Below are positions 1 through 12,579 of a DNA stretch of 64,000 nucleotides, piece by piece. The notes under the pieces were generated by a model that saw only the letters and a program-made list of their open reading frames with translations, had not been told where the DNA came from and made no database searches. Both the position numbers and the translations under genes were made by a program. The stretch is from Sipunculus nudus (taxonomy: Eukaryota; Annelida; Sipuncula; Golfingiida; Sipunculidae): NCBI GenBank assembly GCA_026874595.1, contig CM049318.1, positions 31,092,956 to 31,156,955 on the forward strand, given 5' to 3'. Every line of letters starts with the position of its first letter. Position 1 is the first letter of the stretch.

Positions 1-949
1 AATCAACCAATGAAAGACCTTATTGTTAATACGTTTTGTACTATTTTTTCCTGTTTCATTATCATCTCATATCAGTGAACGTTATTTCCATATGTGTGTA
101 TCCACTTTTGTAATCCGTATTTAAACAGTAAAACAGTGTTTTAAGGGAAGAGTTAATTTTTACACGCCCGTCTATGACTTAACGCATTATGGTATACCCA
201 CGGACCCAACCGTCCGTCTGTCTATCTGTCCGTCCCTCGTGTGGTCCGTTAACTTTTAGTGTCGCCGCGATCACTTATGCTGGCTATGAAGGATTTTTAT
301 GAAACTCACCGGAAGTACTTATCAATATATATTGTCGCCGGCGTTGGATTATTAGCAAAAGCTACAGATATTTTAAAAGGTCAGTTGCTTCAAGGCAACT
401 TTGTGGTGTCACCGCGATGACTGACCAGGAATATTATGGATATTGATAAACTCGACGTATGTATTAACTAATATAATATCCAGTGTAATATCTCACCAAT
501 ATTCTATTTTCGGCAAAGTTTGTGCATATTTAATAAGGTCAGATGTCACCAGACTTTGGTTACACCGTGATGACTTACTGAAAATATAATCGATTTTCAT
601 TAAAATCATTTGAATATTAGCCAATAGAGTTGCTCACCTCAGTTATTTTCTCGACAATATTCACTTTTCGTTGATGGAAAAGTCACAATATATGCATTGT
701 AGTTAATGTACAATCGGAGAAGGAAGGAAGGCAATTAAGCTAAAACCTGGAAATAAGTAGCGCAAACATAAAAGAATATCTACCATGTTACCTCTGGGAG
801 AACATATTGACAAGTGACGGTTTAAAGGAAATAATTGCCTAGACTCGAACATTCAGCAGATAATGAAAATGGGACAAAGTTGGATCATATTGATCTTGAT
901 AACGGCTATCTTGCATCAATCATGATCTTTGACTCCACTGCATATTATG
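1..949. other. AT-rich non-coding host DNA
   Basis: No convincing coding sequence on either strand. Between about 240 and 600 there are three loose copies of a phrase like 'gtcaccgcgatgact' spaced 150-170 bases apart, next to runs resembling 'ccgttaacttttagtgtc', so this is probably a fragment of an old dispersed repeat. Nothing else was recognised. Confidence 0.5.
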
Positions 950-950
950 T

Positions 951-1003
<53 letters not shown>
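950..1003. repeat. (TA)n microsatellite
   Basis: Almost uninterrupted TA dinucleotide tract with a single 'aaa' break. It is one of about ten such tracts in the first 25 kb. Confidence 0.95.
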
Positions 1004-1719
1004 CTTAAACCAAACAAAAAAGTATGTAAACAGTATCCATCCTCAAATAGCGCATTTATATAACCTCGAACGATAAAGCGATTAATATGTCACCCCCCCC
1101 CCCCGTATGCTGAGCGGAAAATAGTTTTACGTAAATAAGGACTTATGAAAACCAAATACATTCGCAGGACATGAGGCACAAGGGGGGCCATTGCGATTAG
1201 GGGAGGACTCTGTGATTTCCTTGATCTTAATATGGACCTTAATATGGTGTTATTGATTACTGTGCCATATGTATGGACAGTCTTCTCAGAGCATTGTGAA
1301 TTTTCCTTGATTGTTTATTAATATTTTTTTGCTTGTTTGCTCCAGTCTTCTAGTTTTTTTTTGTGTGCATATGTAGGTCTCAGCTGATTTAAAGAACCTT
1401 GAATGTCCATCTAAATACTGGTGTAACAACACGCGGTGAAGAACAATAACTGCCTGATGAGCAAAGTTCTAAATGTTGGGATTCTGTTAAGTACGAGTTT
1501 AGCTTATAAAAGAACTATATCTATTAGAAACAGTTTTACAGGGTATTAAAGTCATATTATACACCTTAGTCATATGATTTATTTTGAGAGTATAATTTAT
1601 TTTAGTTGTATCTTATAATGTGTCATTGAGATCCTGTATGTATTTTTATATTGCATATATTTATGTTGTCAACAATCACAATTGTTATTGTTTTATTAAA
1701 TATTTTATCTCATATATGA

Positions 1720-2790
1720 CACTTCTATATGGGTAAAAATGTGTCACATTCCTGAAGGATCAGGACTAATGACACTCTTTTTGGTTCCAAAACCAAAGCA
1801 ACTCTTACTTGACTAAGGTTTAATACCTCTCTCCATGGAGCGGATCTATAACACCTAAAAATGGAACAGTAATTCCTTACATGGACCTGGAACGATCACA
1901 CTGTTATAAGGACCAGGATCTGTCTCACTCTAATAAAAGTATGATCTATGACACACCTTTATGGATCAGGATCTCTGATACTCAAACATAGAATAGTATT
2001 AGGACATCCATACATGGAACCAGGTTAATGTCATATAGATCACTATCTATCAAATATGGATCAATATCTGTGACAACCACATACGGACACCCATGTATGG
2101 TTCAGTAACTAAGACACACGTGTACTGATCAATAACTATGACTCCGATATATGGATCAGTATCTTTGAGACTCATATCGAGACCAGTCTCTTTACATCTC
2201 ACATATGAATCAGTAAATATGAAACTCAACTATGGATCAAGATTTATGACCTTGCTTTATAAATCAGAAATTTATGACACCCCTATATGGTTTAGTATTT
2301 CTAACATCCCCGATGAGGACAATGGCCTATTTCACTCATATATGGAACAGATCTATAATACTAGTATATGGATCCGGATCTATGAGAATAATATATGGAT
2401 CAATACTTATGATACGTCTATATGCCTCAGGATATAGGACACTGTTGTATTGATCAGGATCAGTAATACCCCTATGTGGTAAATTGCTACACGGATCAGT
2501 ATCCGTGACCTGCTTATGATGATCAGGAACTATGTCACTCATATATGGATAAGGATATATAGCACTCACATATGGATGAGGATATATGAAATGCTAAATT
2601 GCTTGATATCTATAACACTGCTATATGGGTCAGGATCTTAGACACTCATATAAAGATCAGTTTATACGACATTCGTAAATTGATTAGAATCCAAGGCAGC
2701 TGTATAAGGTTTAAAATCTATTACTCCTCTAAGAATCAGTTGCTTTGTTTAATTGACCCTTCCATGAACTCTATGAGACCTTAATCGCAT
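1720..2790. repeat. Degenerate 'TATGGATCAG' minisatellite, first block
   Basis: Dozens of imperfect copies of a roughly 25-36 base unit resembling 'tatatggatcagtatctatgacac'. The spacing is irregular and the copies are heavily diverged. Short open frames through it encode repetitive peptides (YGS, LYGSV, DTSI) that simply follow the repeat, so they are not genes. Confidence 0.85.
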
Positions 2791-3340
2791 ATTCATTCAA
2801 TGAATAAACATAAGCATGGGACTAAGGAGCAACCAATCAGGTGACCTAAAACATTGTAAAGTGTCAATTATATGATAAAAATAATATTTTGCATAAATTG
2901 ACAGTACTCTGTCAAACAGAACACGTGTTGTCTGTACCAGGATGCAGTACCCAGGTCGGCATGTTTTCCGGGATATTTGTTTAATACAAATGGTACAGTA
3001 TTAAACAATCTTGGCTATAGGTTGCGGGAGCCATTCCTCCGACTATCGAGTGAATAATAATGTCTTACCTGGCACATAATATGTATGGGACAAATAATCC
3101 AATATATATTGCAACACAGTTCATATATGACTCCGATATAGTAAACAATGGTCAGGTGATACCAGTTGATGACGTCAGTCAATACGACGTTATGCGCCAT
3201 CGCCCTTTGTGACGTCATTATTATGTTATAAATCAGCTCTCGCTACCATGGGCATGGAAGTCCATATGTGTAGGAGCGTTTCGGGGGCTCATTATAATAA
3301 TAAGTTAAAAGGGCGGAACCCCTTGGCTGTGGTGGATAGG
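2791..3340. other. Non-repeat spacer inside the minisatellite
   Basis: About 550 bases lacking the 'atggatcag' unit and separating two blocks of it. It contains two nearby 'gacgtca' palindromic octamer-like sites around 3170 and 3210 and no convincing coding sequence. It may be an insertion into the array, but I could not identify its ends. Confidence 0.4.
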
Positions 3341-5480
3341 TCAATTATTGATCAGTAGTTCTAACACCCTTACGAGGACCAAGAAGTATGTTACTCATAT
3401 ATTGATTAAGATGTATAACACTAGCCTATGGATCAGGATCTATGAAGCTTCTATATGGATCAGTATTACGACACATCTATATGGATCAGAATCAGTGATA
3501 CTCCTATGTGAACAAGTATCCATATCAACAGTATTTGGATTAGCATTCATAGCACCATTTTTTTGGATCGGAATCAGGGACACTCCTATGAGAATCAGTA
3601 ACTGTGACTCATATATTGATCAGTATCTATGACATCCCAACATAGATGATTTTCTATTACTTCCACATATTGATCAGGGTCTATGACACTACTTTTCAAT
3701 TCGGGATTTGAAGGACTGCTTCAGTATCTCAGGCAATCCTATATGGATTAGAAATTATGACAGTCATATTTGGATTATTATCCATAGCATCTGTTTATGG
3801 ATAAAGATCTACGACATTTCTATAAAGTTCAGCATATGGATCGGGTTCGATTACACTTTTTTGGATAAAAAAAACATGTGACCAGTATACGGATCAGAAT
3901 CTGTGACACACCTGTAAGGATCAGTGTTTATGACACTTACACATTGATCAATACCTAGCATACTTAGGTATTGATCAGTATCTATATGAAATAGATATAT
4001 TGATCAAGTTCGATGGCACCTCTATATGGACCAGAAAATATGACATTGGTATATGGATCAATCTCTGATACAGTCCTATATGGATCAAGAGTCATATTTG
4101 TATTATCATCCATGGCAAATGTATATGGATCAGGGTCCATGACACATTTATAAAGGTCAGAATCGATGATATGTCTTTATGTCAGTATCTATGACACTCT
4201 CCTAAGAATAAGAGTTTATGACATTGCTTTGTAAATCATTATTTATGGCAGCCCTCCATGGATAAGTTTTTATGAAACCCCTATGTGGAACAGTATTTAT
4301 TACACCCGTATATCGATCAGATTCTATGACATACCTATATGGATCAGGATCTGTGACACATAAATGTACCACTAACTATGACCCTGATGTCGATCGGTAT
4401 ATCTGACACCCCATGAGGATCAGAAACCATGTAATTCATTTATTGACTACGATTTATGGCAACAGCATGTGAAAGGGTCTATGATAGTGTTATATAGGTC
4501 AGTGTTATGTAAGGATATAACACACTCCTGTATGGATCAGGATCAATGAAAGGCCTACATAGCTCAATTTTTATGTCACTCATATTTTGAATCAGGATTT
4601 AAACCACTCCTGTAAGGATCACTAGCCAAGACGCCCATATATTTATTAGGATCCATTGCACCAGTATTTCGAATGGGATCTATGACACTCCTATAAATAT
4701 TAGTATATATAACACATATACATGGATAAGAATCCATGGGACCAGTATATGTATAAGGATCTATGACACCCCTAGAGGGATCAGTGGTTTGATAGTCATA
4801 TCAGGATCATGATATATGATACCTCTATACGGCTCAGTATCTGAAACACCATTATAGGGGTCAGGATCTGTTACACGCCTATATAGATTAGGATCTAAGT
4901 TACTCACGTGTTGTTTCTCATATATGGATCAGTATTATGGTGTACATGGAACAAGATAAAAGTCATTTATATATGGATCAATATCCAAGACACATCCCTA
5001 CATGGATCATCCTCTTTGCAACCTATATATGTATCATTTTTTATGCGACTCGCATATCGATCGGGATCTAACACATATCGATATGGATCAGGAATTGTGA
5101 AAGTTCTGTATGGATTTGTAACTATGACACTCTTATTCAGATCGGTATATTTAACAAACCTATATGGATCAGTATCTACGACATTAACTATGGATCAGTA
5201 TTAACGACAATTCTCTATAAATCAGTATGTATGACACCCACATACGGGTCAGTATTTAAAAAACCCGTTGATCGATCAGGATCTGTTATATACCTATATG
5301 GATCAGGGTTACTGACATTCCTACAATAATCAAGGTGCATGGCATCAATAAATGGATCAAGATCTATGACAAACATTTAATGATCAATTACAGTCAGGAC
5401 TATTACTTACTTCGACATATTTCAGTATTTACAATACGATGATCTTGATCGGGCTAATGATACCACCTTATCATCAAATA
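3341..5480. repeat. Degenerate 'TATGGATCAG' minisatellite, second block
   Basis: Continuation of the same tandem repeat in the same orientation, with 'ggatcag', 'tatgacac' and 'cctatatgg' recurring through more than 2 kb. The diversity of the units implies an old array with point mutations and small indels. No gene. Confidence 0.85.
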
Positions 5481-6817
5481 CCACCATCGTGAACTAGGCA
5501 GGAAACATACTGTCTGTATTATATGTACAAGATATATTATTATGTCCACAGCTTACACCAACACACATTTAGTCCAGTGTTTAAAAGACTCACCCCGTTT
5601 TTTGTCGGAATATCTGACTCGAGTGACTTATTGCGATGGTTTTAGGAATACAATAATCATGATGAGAGGTGAATGTGTGTGTTCATGTCTTTTAATATAT
5701 ATGTGGAAAATATACCTCCCGTCAACAAACATTCCTTAAGACATGTTTAACCGCCCGATGAAACATACAGTCCGGAACTATTTAGAATCGTGACTGCCTT
5801 GTGCAGTGATGCGATCACTAGCAAAACAAGAGGAAGTTTATGTTATAATCGTACACATATTCAGTATAAGCTGGACATACATATTCGACGTACACACATG
5901 TACACATACGCTGGTCTCAGTTGACAGTAAAGCATCAAGACAAAAAGACCAGTCAAATCTCGTACCGCGTTAGCGATGTCTACACGATGAATTTTTAGAT
6001 TTTTGCCCTTCTGTTTGTCCTTGTGCGTGGACAAGGTAAGAATTCTTTTATATATCTCTATCAAATGATTGTAAACTTCAGGTAAAGCTGCACATCTTCA
6101 TACATATCAGAGCTGATACATTTGTCTATCTTCACAATCCCTGGGGTACAAGTTATCATTATATGACTCCTGATTTACCAAAATAAATGGCACTAATAAT
6201 GTATTTGCTTTGGCAATAATAATTATAACAGTGATTGTTATAACAATAAGTGTAAAAATTGTGTTTAAATCATGGTTACCATAAACAATTCAATATAAGC
6301 GAAATTTAATTTCAAGCATATGACAACAATGCCCCTCTCTCTTTCTACTCCCTCTCTCTATTTCTCTTTAAATATCAATTTCTTTGATTAACCAATTACA
6401 AATATAAACATACTAGAATATTATTACGAAATAATGGTATCTCACATACACACACCCAACGAGAGAGAGAGAAAAAGAGAGAGATGGAACGAGAGAGAGT
6501 AGACATTAAGAGTGCTGTAAAGTTTAGAGGATGGAATCCATTTCACTGAATTTCATCAATAAACAACAAATATATTGTATGTTTCGTCATATATTTAATC
6601 AAATGTTTGTATGCTCAATACTGGGCAAGTTCAGTGTTGTTGTAACAGAATGTTTGGTATGATATTGATCTTATCTAACTTGGGAAAAGCACACTAACGT
6701 AGTTACGGGAAGGGACCTATTTTGCGATACTCTGATCCATGATATACGTGCATTCAACAACACCATTATTTGATGCACGCATGTCTCGATCCGTTAGCAT
6801 CATAGACCATTTTAAAA

Positions 6818-6819
<2 letters not shown>
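5481..6819. other. Non-coding AT-rich host DNA
   Basis: No supported gene. A short GA-rich run (gagagagagaaaaagagaga) lies near 6460-6500. The small open frames here have no recognisable domains, so I leave them out. Confidence 0.5.
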
Positions 6820-6875
<56 letters not shown>

Positions 6876-6881
6876 TATATA
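6820..6881. repeat. (TA)n microsatellite
   Basis: TA tract of about 60 bases with one C interruption near 6870. Confidence 0.95.
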
Positions 6882-6989
6882 AGCGAATTGTCCATGCTGT
6901 TTTTGCATCCTGTTACGTACGGATGGATTTTCCTTCGGCTGGGGTACATCCAGATTAGTGTCCAGGGGATTCCCCTTCCTTTTGTGCCG

Positions 6990-7133
6990 CTAGAACCTTT
7001 TTTTCTAAAATTTATAAACAGTTTTCCGATATGGATCCCTATCTTTCTGATTCAGAGGTAATTTCAGGTTTTCCTATGAGTCTTCCCTGCATTGGACCCT
7101 CCCGTTTAAAAAAAACTGGATCCGCCCCTGAAC
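6990..7133. mobile_element. MITE fragment of the 'CAGGGGCGGATCC' family
   Basis: Ends with 'ctggatccgcccctg', the same terminus as the better preserved MITE at 25623-25823, and has the associated internal phrase 'ttggaccctcccg'. The other terminus is degraded. It is shared with the duplicated block at about 21.2 kb, so the insertion predates the duplication. Confidence 0.6.
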
Positions 7134-7929
7134 AATCCTTGTTTGCAGGGTAGTCATGACAATTGCCACTGGCCGGGGGTGCTGTGACATCACTAGCGAC
7201 AGGTTGTTTTCATTTGAACACAGCGCCAAAAGTCTTGTGTGGATTGCCTATGCCTGTGGTCTCCGGAACTGAACTCCGTATTGGCGAACTGACCATGGAC
7301 CCCTAAAATAAGCCTTTAATTGTATTTTTAAATATAGAATGTAGTAACATACGCTGGTCAGTTCCATATTTGTGGGTTTTCTTTTAAAAAATGTCCTCTG
7401 TGATGTAATTTAAGAGACCACAAATCGATAACAAGTAATGCTTTCCATAAATACGAGCGTTCCTGCAGTTAATAAAACTAAGGCGCCTCAACACTCTTTG
7501 TCAGTGGTGACCTATATAATTATGTCCTCTTATTTAAATCTAGGCCAGACACTAATTTCATCAATTAATTTCATCAGATATTCCTTTGACCGTTTGTGTT
7601 ACTTGGTTAAGGCAAGACGAAGTCGAACGACTTGTGTCACATACAGCTGCCAATGACTTACAGTTGTGCAACATGCTATTTGGAGCTCCCAGGTGGTATT
7701 AACGAGGCCACTGTGGAGAATCTACCCCACTCCCCAATTTAAGTAGAGTTCGTCATTAGGGTATGTGTGCTGTTTCGATAATAATCCTGTTTGCAGATCT
7801 AGATACAACCGCTGTCTTTAATCAAATTATCATATAATTCAATAGAAGGGCATGCAGTTGTTTTCTGTTGTGAGCAACGGAACCGAAGTGGAACGTCAGT
7901 GTACACAGTGTGATTTTTTTTATATATAA

Positions 7930-8018
7930 CAGAAATGTGAAGATGTGACAAGCTATTTAAGTACCAGGCACGTATTGACCTGATGAAGATACTTTTTCCA
8001 ATTGGTACGCACTCCTTC

Positions 8019-8084
<66 letters not shown>

Positions 8085-8147
8085 TTATGCTCCTCATACG
8101 GTAGAGCACTTTCAATTTGATGTATTGAACCTTAATGTATTACATTG

Positions 8148-8205
<58 letters not shown>

Positions 8206-8295
8206 GTCGTAGGAATATAGTGCTCAAGCTATTTAAGTACCAGGCACGTATTGACCTGATGAAGATACTTTTTTCCAATTGGTACGCACTCCTTC

Positions 8296-8358
<63 letters not shown>

Positions 8359-8428
8359 AATATATTAATGCTCCTCGTACGGTAGAGCACTTTCAAATTG
8401 ATGTATTGAACCTTAATGTATTACATTG

Positions 8429-8470
<42 letters not shown>

Positions 8471-8560
8471 GTCGTAGGAATATAGTGCTCAAGCTATTTA
8501 AGTACCAGGCACGTATTGACCTGATGAAGATACTTTTTTCCAATTGGTACGCACTCCTTC

Positions 8561-8624
<64 letters not shown>

Positions 8625-8698
8625 GTATAATATATTAATGCTCCTCGTACGGTAGAGCACTTTCAATTTGATGTATTGAACCTTAATGTATTACATTG

Positions 8699-8760
<62 letters not shown>
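7930..8760. repeat. Three tandem units of about 265-270 bp with (TA)n spacers
   Basis: Two alternating non-AT blocks recur three times. One is 'tatttaagtaccaggcacg...ccaattggtacgcactcc' (near 7958, 8229 and 8497). The other is 'gctcctcrtacggtagagc...gtattacattgat' (near 8090, 8370 and 8640). The blocks are joined by long TA tracts. The second and third units also carry 'attatgtcgtaggaatatagtgctc'. The 71- and 79-residue open frames here are only translations of the repeat. Confidence 0.9.
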
Positions 8761-8771
<11 letters not shown>

Positions 8772-9300
8772 GGTGGTATCTCCTTATGGGCATCTGTGTA
8801 ATGAGGGCACCGTTTTAACGTCCACTTGAGGGTAGTTCCCTGAAAGTAGGTTCCTAAATCTATAACATCAAAATTGCAGGCAAAATGTCGGGTCCCCTGG
8901 ATAATTTTGGAGGTTCTACAGTGAAAATATAAATATAGTAAAACCGCTTGTTTTTGTGCATTTAGGATCCTTGGGCATGTTTGGTTACTTTACGGGTTAA
9001 ACAAATTAGCAATCATATGTTTATAGTTTCAAGCTATTAGTTTATTATTGCTAAATTCAAAAGTGTCCCAGCAAATCCCAGCGCTAAAGGTTACTTTTTT
9101 TAAATTCCAAAAAGGGTAAGACAAATAAAAGGTGTAGACATAGGAGAAACACCGCCTTTAAGTTGAATAATGTGAATTTGTCAAGTTACACGCAGATTTA
9201 CCAGATGGCGCGAGTGCGCTAGGTCTTTTTTGCGCTTCTAATCGATCAAAGCTTATTTAAAATCATGTTTTCAGGAGTAAGAAGCCTTCTTAAATTTATT
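8761..9300. other. Non-coding host DNA between repeats
   Basis: No gene and no clear repeat structure seen in this stretch. Confidence 0.45.
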
Positions 9301-9504
9301 TATCGGCAGATACTATGATGTTTTAAGGATGACACTATATTGCCAGTTTATGTAAGATGTTTGGTAGGCAAATAAGTCCCTTAAAGGGGAATGTTTATCT
9401 ATACGCTGTTCCTGCCCTCATTGTCCTATAATTTTACAACTAAATCCCTGCTAAATATTTACATTTCAATATCGTGATACTGTTGGCCGCAAATCTGATC
9501 TGTT

Positions 9505-9892
9505 GTTTTTTTTTTTTTTTTTTTTTTTATTATTATTCATATATACATACAATTACAAACAATTACAAATACAAACATAATAACATTATACAATACAAAC
9601 AGGATATTATACAATAACAAGAACTATACAGACATATTAACAACATTTCATATTTAATGATAATTTTTCCTCATAAATAGTATCATACGATATACTATCA
9701 AACAATAACAAATTGTAATATAATAATGACTTATTGAATGAGGACAGGAAACCTCTCATTCATAGCATTTATATACAGTCTAATATATTAATTAAACAAC
9801 TGTGGTAATATTTTCCCCCACTTATGGAGATGTACATTTAATTTTCCTTTATTCTGAGCTATTTCATATTCAATATTTTGCAATAGTTTCAT
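9505..9892 (-). mobile_element. Retroposon insertion (LINE/SINE-type) with 13-bp target duplication
   Basis: A run of about 25 T at the left edge, read as a poly(A) tail on the minus strand, begins a 388-bp insert. Identical 13-base direct repeats 'aatctgatctgtt' flank it at 9492-9504 and 9893-9905. The homologous position near 24,240 in the duplicated block has no insert, which gives an empty-site control. The body is AT-rich with 'attacaa' and 'ataca' repeats and no coding domain, so this is a short non-autonomous or 5'-truncated copy. Confidence 0.85.
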
Positions 9893-10038
9893 AATCTGAT
9901 CTGTTTGACTCCCTTGATCTGTCCTTTCTAGAATTTGTTAAGATATATTTATTCTAATCTAACCTTACATAGCAAAAGGTGTTCCCATTGTGATGGACTG
10001 GCATAAAATTACAGATCAAATCGCTGTACAATCAAGTT

Positions 10039-10100
<62 letters not shown>
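10039..10100. repeat. (TA)n microsatellite
   Basis: TA tract of about 60 bases just outside the left LTR of the retrotransposon at 10.1-15.5 kb. Confidence 0.95.
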
Positions 10101-10103
<3 letters not shown>

Positions 10104-10109
10104 CTCCAG

Positions 10110-10919
10110 AATCTAATAATCAACAGATCACGTAGTCGTTATGAGAACAAATTCTGTTATTTAGATAAAACAAATCAGATTCTGTAACACTAGGCAGCGT
10201 GAAATGTCTCGGGGAATCAATAAAGAAGTTTTTTTGTTAACAAATAATTATAATTTATTCTTAAAAGAAGCCTAACATTACAATACCCTAAATCAAATAC
10301 CCAGTATAACAAGAGTATAACAGTAAATAAATACAATCACACAGTAGAATAAACAAAAAGTGCAGTACCTGGATACTACCACTGTCACAGCGAGAACAAG
10401 TCCTTCAAGCATATAATCCAGATGAACAGTTCACATAAATCTTCTCACAGAATAAAAGTCCAGTTCAATCACAAAATCAGTTTGTTGTAATCCAAATGTG
10501 AAGTTCTTGTAGTAATCACGAAAGCAAACTGGAGAAAGGCCGCACTAAATCTGCATAAACTTACATAGAATACATAGAATCCCTGAAACCACTGTAATTT
10601 TCGGATAGGCAAAAAACTGACGTACACTCTTCCGTGTCCGCTGGAATATTCCTCTCTCTCCTCTCTACCTGGCTCTTAAACACAGCCCCTATTTATAGCT
10701 TCTCATCCGAAAATTATAGAAAATTCTATTTCACGAATAATCGAAAGAACAATACACACGCACAGACTTGAACATTCGAGAGAAGCTCGACAGTGATCGC
10801 TGCGAGAATTCAACCAGTACGGATTATACCTAGCGCTCTTTCGCCACAGTAACGCCCAGGGCTTGAGCCTAGCACGAATCAAAATGTCAACAGCGCAAAA
10901 CATAACAGACACCTATAAC
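10110..10919 (-). repeat. 3' LTR of the Gmr1-like element
   Basis: About 810 bases from the TGTT next to the polypurine tract to the shared LTR end. Bases 10121-10225 match 15359-15465 in direct orientation, sharing 'cagattctgtaacactagg' and 'cagcgtgaaatgtc'. This pairing identifies both as LTRs. It includes the short minus-strand open frame at 10703-10912, which is not a gene. Confidence 0.75.
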
Positions 10920-11054
10920 ACTCCCCCTCCCGGGAGAAAAAAGAAAGTTTTCTAAAAAAAGCTTTCTGTTTGCGATCACAATCTCTAAATTGTTACAATA
11001 GTTCAAACAATCATCTTATTTACAACATTACATAAACATCTCGTTTACAACATT

Positions 11055-11330
11055 TCATAAACATCTCGATAAGCAATCAGCAAGTACATTGTTTTTCCCT
11101 TTAATGTGTCTGATTTCAAGATTATAATCCTGTAAAAATAAACTCCATCTCAACAATCTTTGATTTTTACACTTAAACTTGTTCTTGATAGCGAGGAGAT
11201 TGTGATCACTGAAGACAATGATAGGCTTGTCTGATGAGGTAACATAAATTTCAAATTGTTGCAATGCCAAAATCAAAGCCAAACATTCTTTATCAATAGT
11301 AAAGTATTTTTCTGGTTTGTATTAAGCTTT
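11055..11330 (-). pseudogene. RNase H domain of Gmr1-like pol
   Basis: The minus-strand translation has the RNase H C-terminal signature of gypsy elements: VFSDHNLLAIKN, then NQRLLRWSLFLQDYNLEIRHIKGKNNVLADCLSR cut into two phrases, ending close to the polypurine tract and LTR. In the family this domain degrades the RNA strand during reverse transcription. Upstream continuity with the reverse transcriptase is lost through frame changes between 11,290 and 11,760. Confidence 0.85.
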
Positions 11331-11399
11331 CTTGAAAAATAACAAATTGGATGATCTATGCCATCACTGCCTTCTTGTAACAACACAGCACCAGCAGCA

Positions 11400-12579
11400 G
11401 TATCCCTAGCATCTACAGCTAACTTAAAAGGTCCATAAAAGTCTGTAGCTGCTAAACTTGTGAACTTTGCAGAATTGTTTCAAATTCTGAAATGCATTTT
11501 CACACAAAACATCCTATACAAACTTTTGTTTCTTCTTTAACAAATTTGTCAAAGGTTCTGCTACAGTAGAAACATGTGGGCAAAACTTCCTGTAGTATCC
11601 TACCCTACCGAGAAAAAGCATTATTTGCTTTTTGTTTTCTTGTCTAGGAATTACAGAAATAGCACTTTATTTAGCATCAACAGGTTTTACTTGACCCTGC
11701 CCTACAATAATACCCAAAATGTCACTTGTGCATGACAAAACTCAGATGTGACAAGTTTACGGTCAGGCGTGCTTAACTGAGTCTTTCGAAGAGGTCGCGA
11801 AGAATTTGCAGATGTTTCTCCCAGGTTTACACGATAAGGTCTTCAATATATATGCGTCGCAGCCCTGAATATCCTTGACAACCAGATGGATGAGGCGCTT
11901 GTAAGTGGCTGGCGAGTTCTTCATGCCAACCGGCATAACTTTATACTGGTGCAGTCCTTGCGGCGTCACAAATGCGGGCACTTCTGTCGCAAGTCAAACT
12001 TGGAGACATATCTGGAGCTAACGTCTCTATCAATACAAACATTGATCCTCGGAATCGATAACGTGTCAGTCTTGGGGACCGAGTTCAGTTTTCGATAATC
12101 TGTGCACATACGGTAACTTCCATCAGGTTTTGGCACAAGAATACATGGTGAATCCAGTTACTTTTACTACGTTCAATAAAATCATTGTCCAGCAAATATT
12201 GAATCTCATCTTGTAGATACTTTTGTTTTTCTGGATTGAGTCTATAAGGATGCTGCTTGACTGCGTTTGCCTCGCCAACATCGTCGTCATGGGACAATAT
12301 GTTAGTTCGCGTTGGAATATCATTGAATAAAATGATCATGATTCCACAGCAGGTTCTTGAGGGTTTGTTGTTATTGTGCGTTAGGTGTGACAGTTTGGCA
12401 TCCAGGTTGTTAAGCACGTCTGAGTTTTTTAGTGATACTGTTCCAGACTGAATATCTACATCACACTTGCAATCAGTATCTACTTTAACTTGGTCATGGT
12501 CATTTTTTACAAAATCAACAACAGTAACATATTGTACAACATGTGAAGTGTTATTTCTCTCATAATATGGTTTCAACAT
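11400..12579 (-). pseudogene. Reverse transcriptase region of Gmr1-like pol
   Basis: At 12085-12579 the translation starts MLKPYYERN, which is the tail of integrase. It then runs into the pre-RT motif DIPTRTNILSHDDDVGEANAV cut short, followed by KQHPYRLNPEKQKYLQDEI and LLDNDFIERSKSNW, the typical RT N-terminus. At 11763-11981 a second piece has the palm region FVTPQGLHQYKVMPVGMKN and GCDAYI just before the expected catalytic aspartates. The pieces lie in different frames. The function would be cDNA synthesis, but the gene is broken. The position of RT directly after integrase supports the Gmr1 order. Confidence 0.85.

Larger units (their letters stand above)
6985..10045 (+). repeat. Segmental duplication, copy 1 (partner at about 21.2-24.4 kb)
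   Basis: Several blocks match, in the same order and orientation, blocks 14.2-14.8 kb downstream. Examples are the MITE end 'actggatccgcccctg' near 7118, 'gtcacatacagctgccaat' near 7636, the 'gatgaagatactttttcc' block near 7980, 'atgttttaagga' near 9317 and 'gtgttcccattg' near 9981. Identity is visibly low and gaps are frequent, so the duplication is old. This copy has since gained extra 270-bp units and a retroposon that copy 2 lacks. Confidence 0.7.

Noticed and set aside
2138-5204. Open frames of 61-99 codons rich in YGS and DTSI
   Set aside because: They follow the degenerate minisatellite and have no domain or start context.
8145-8655. Open frames of 71-79 codons rich in IYIYIY
   Set aside because: Translations of (TA)n tracts and the 270-bp tandem repeat.
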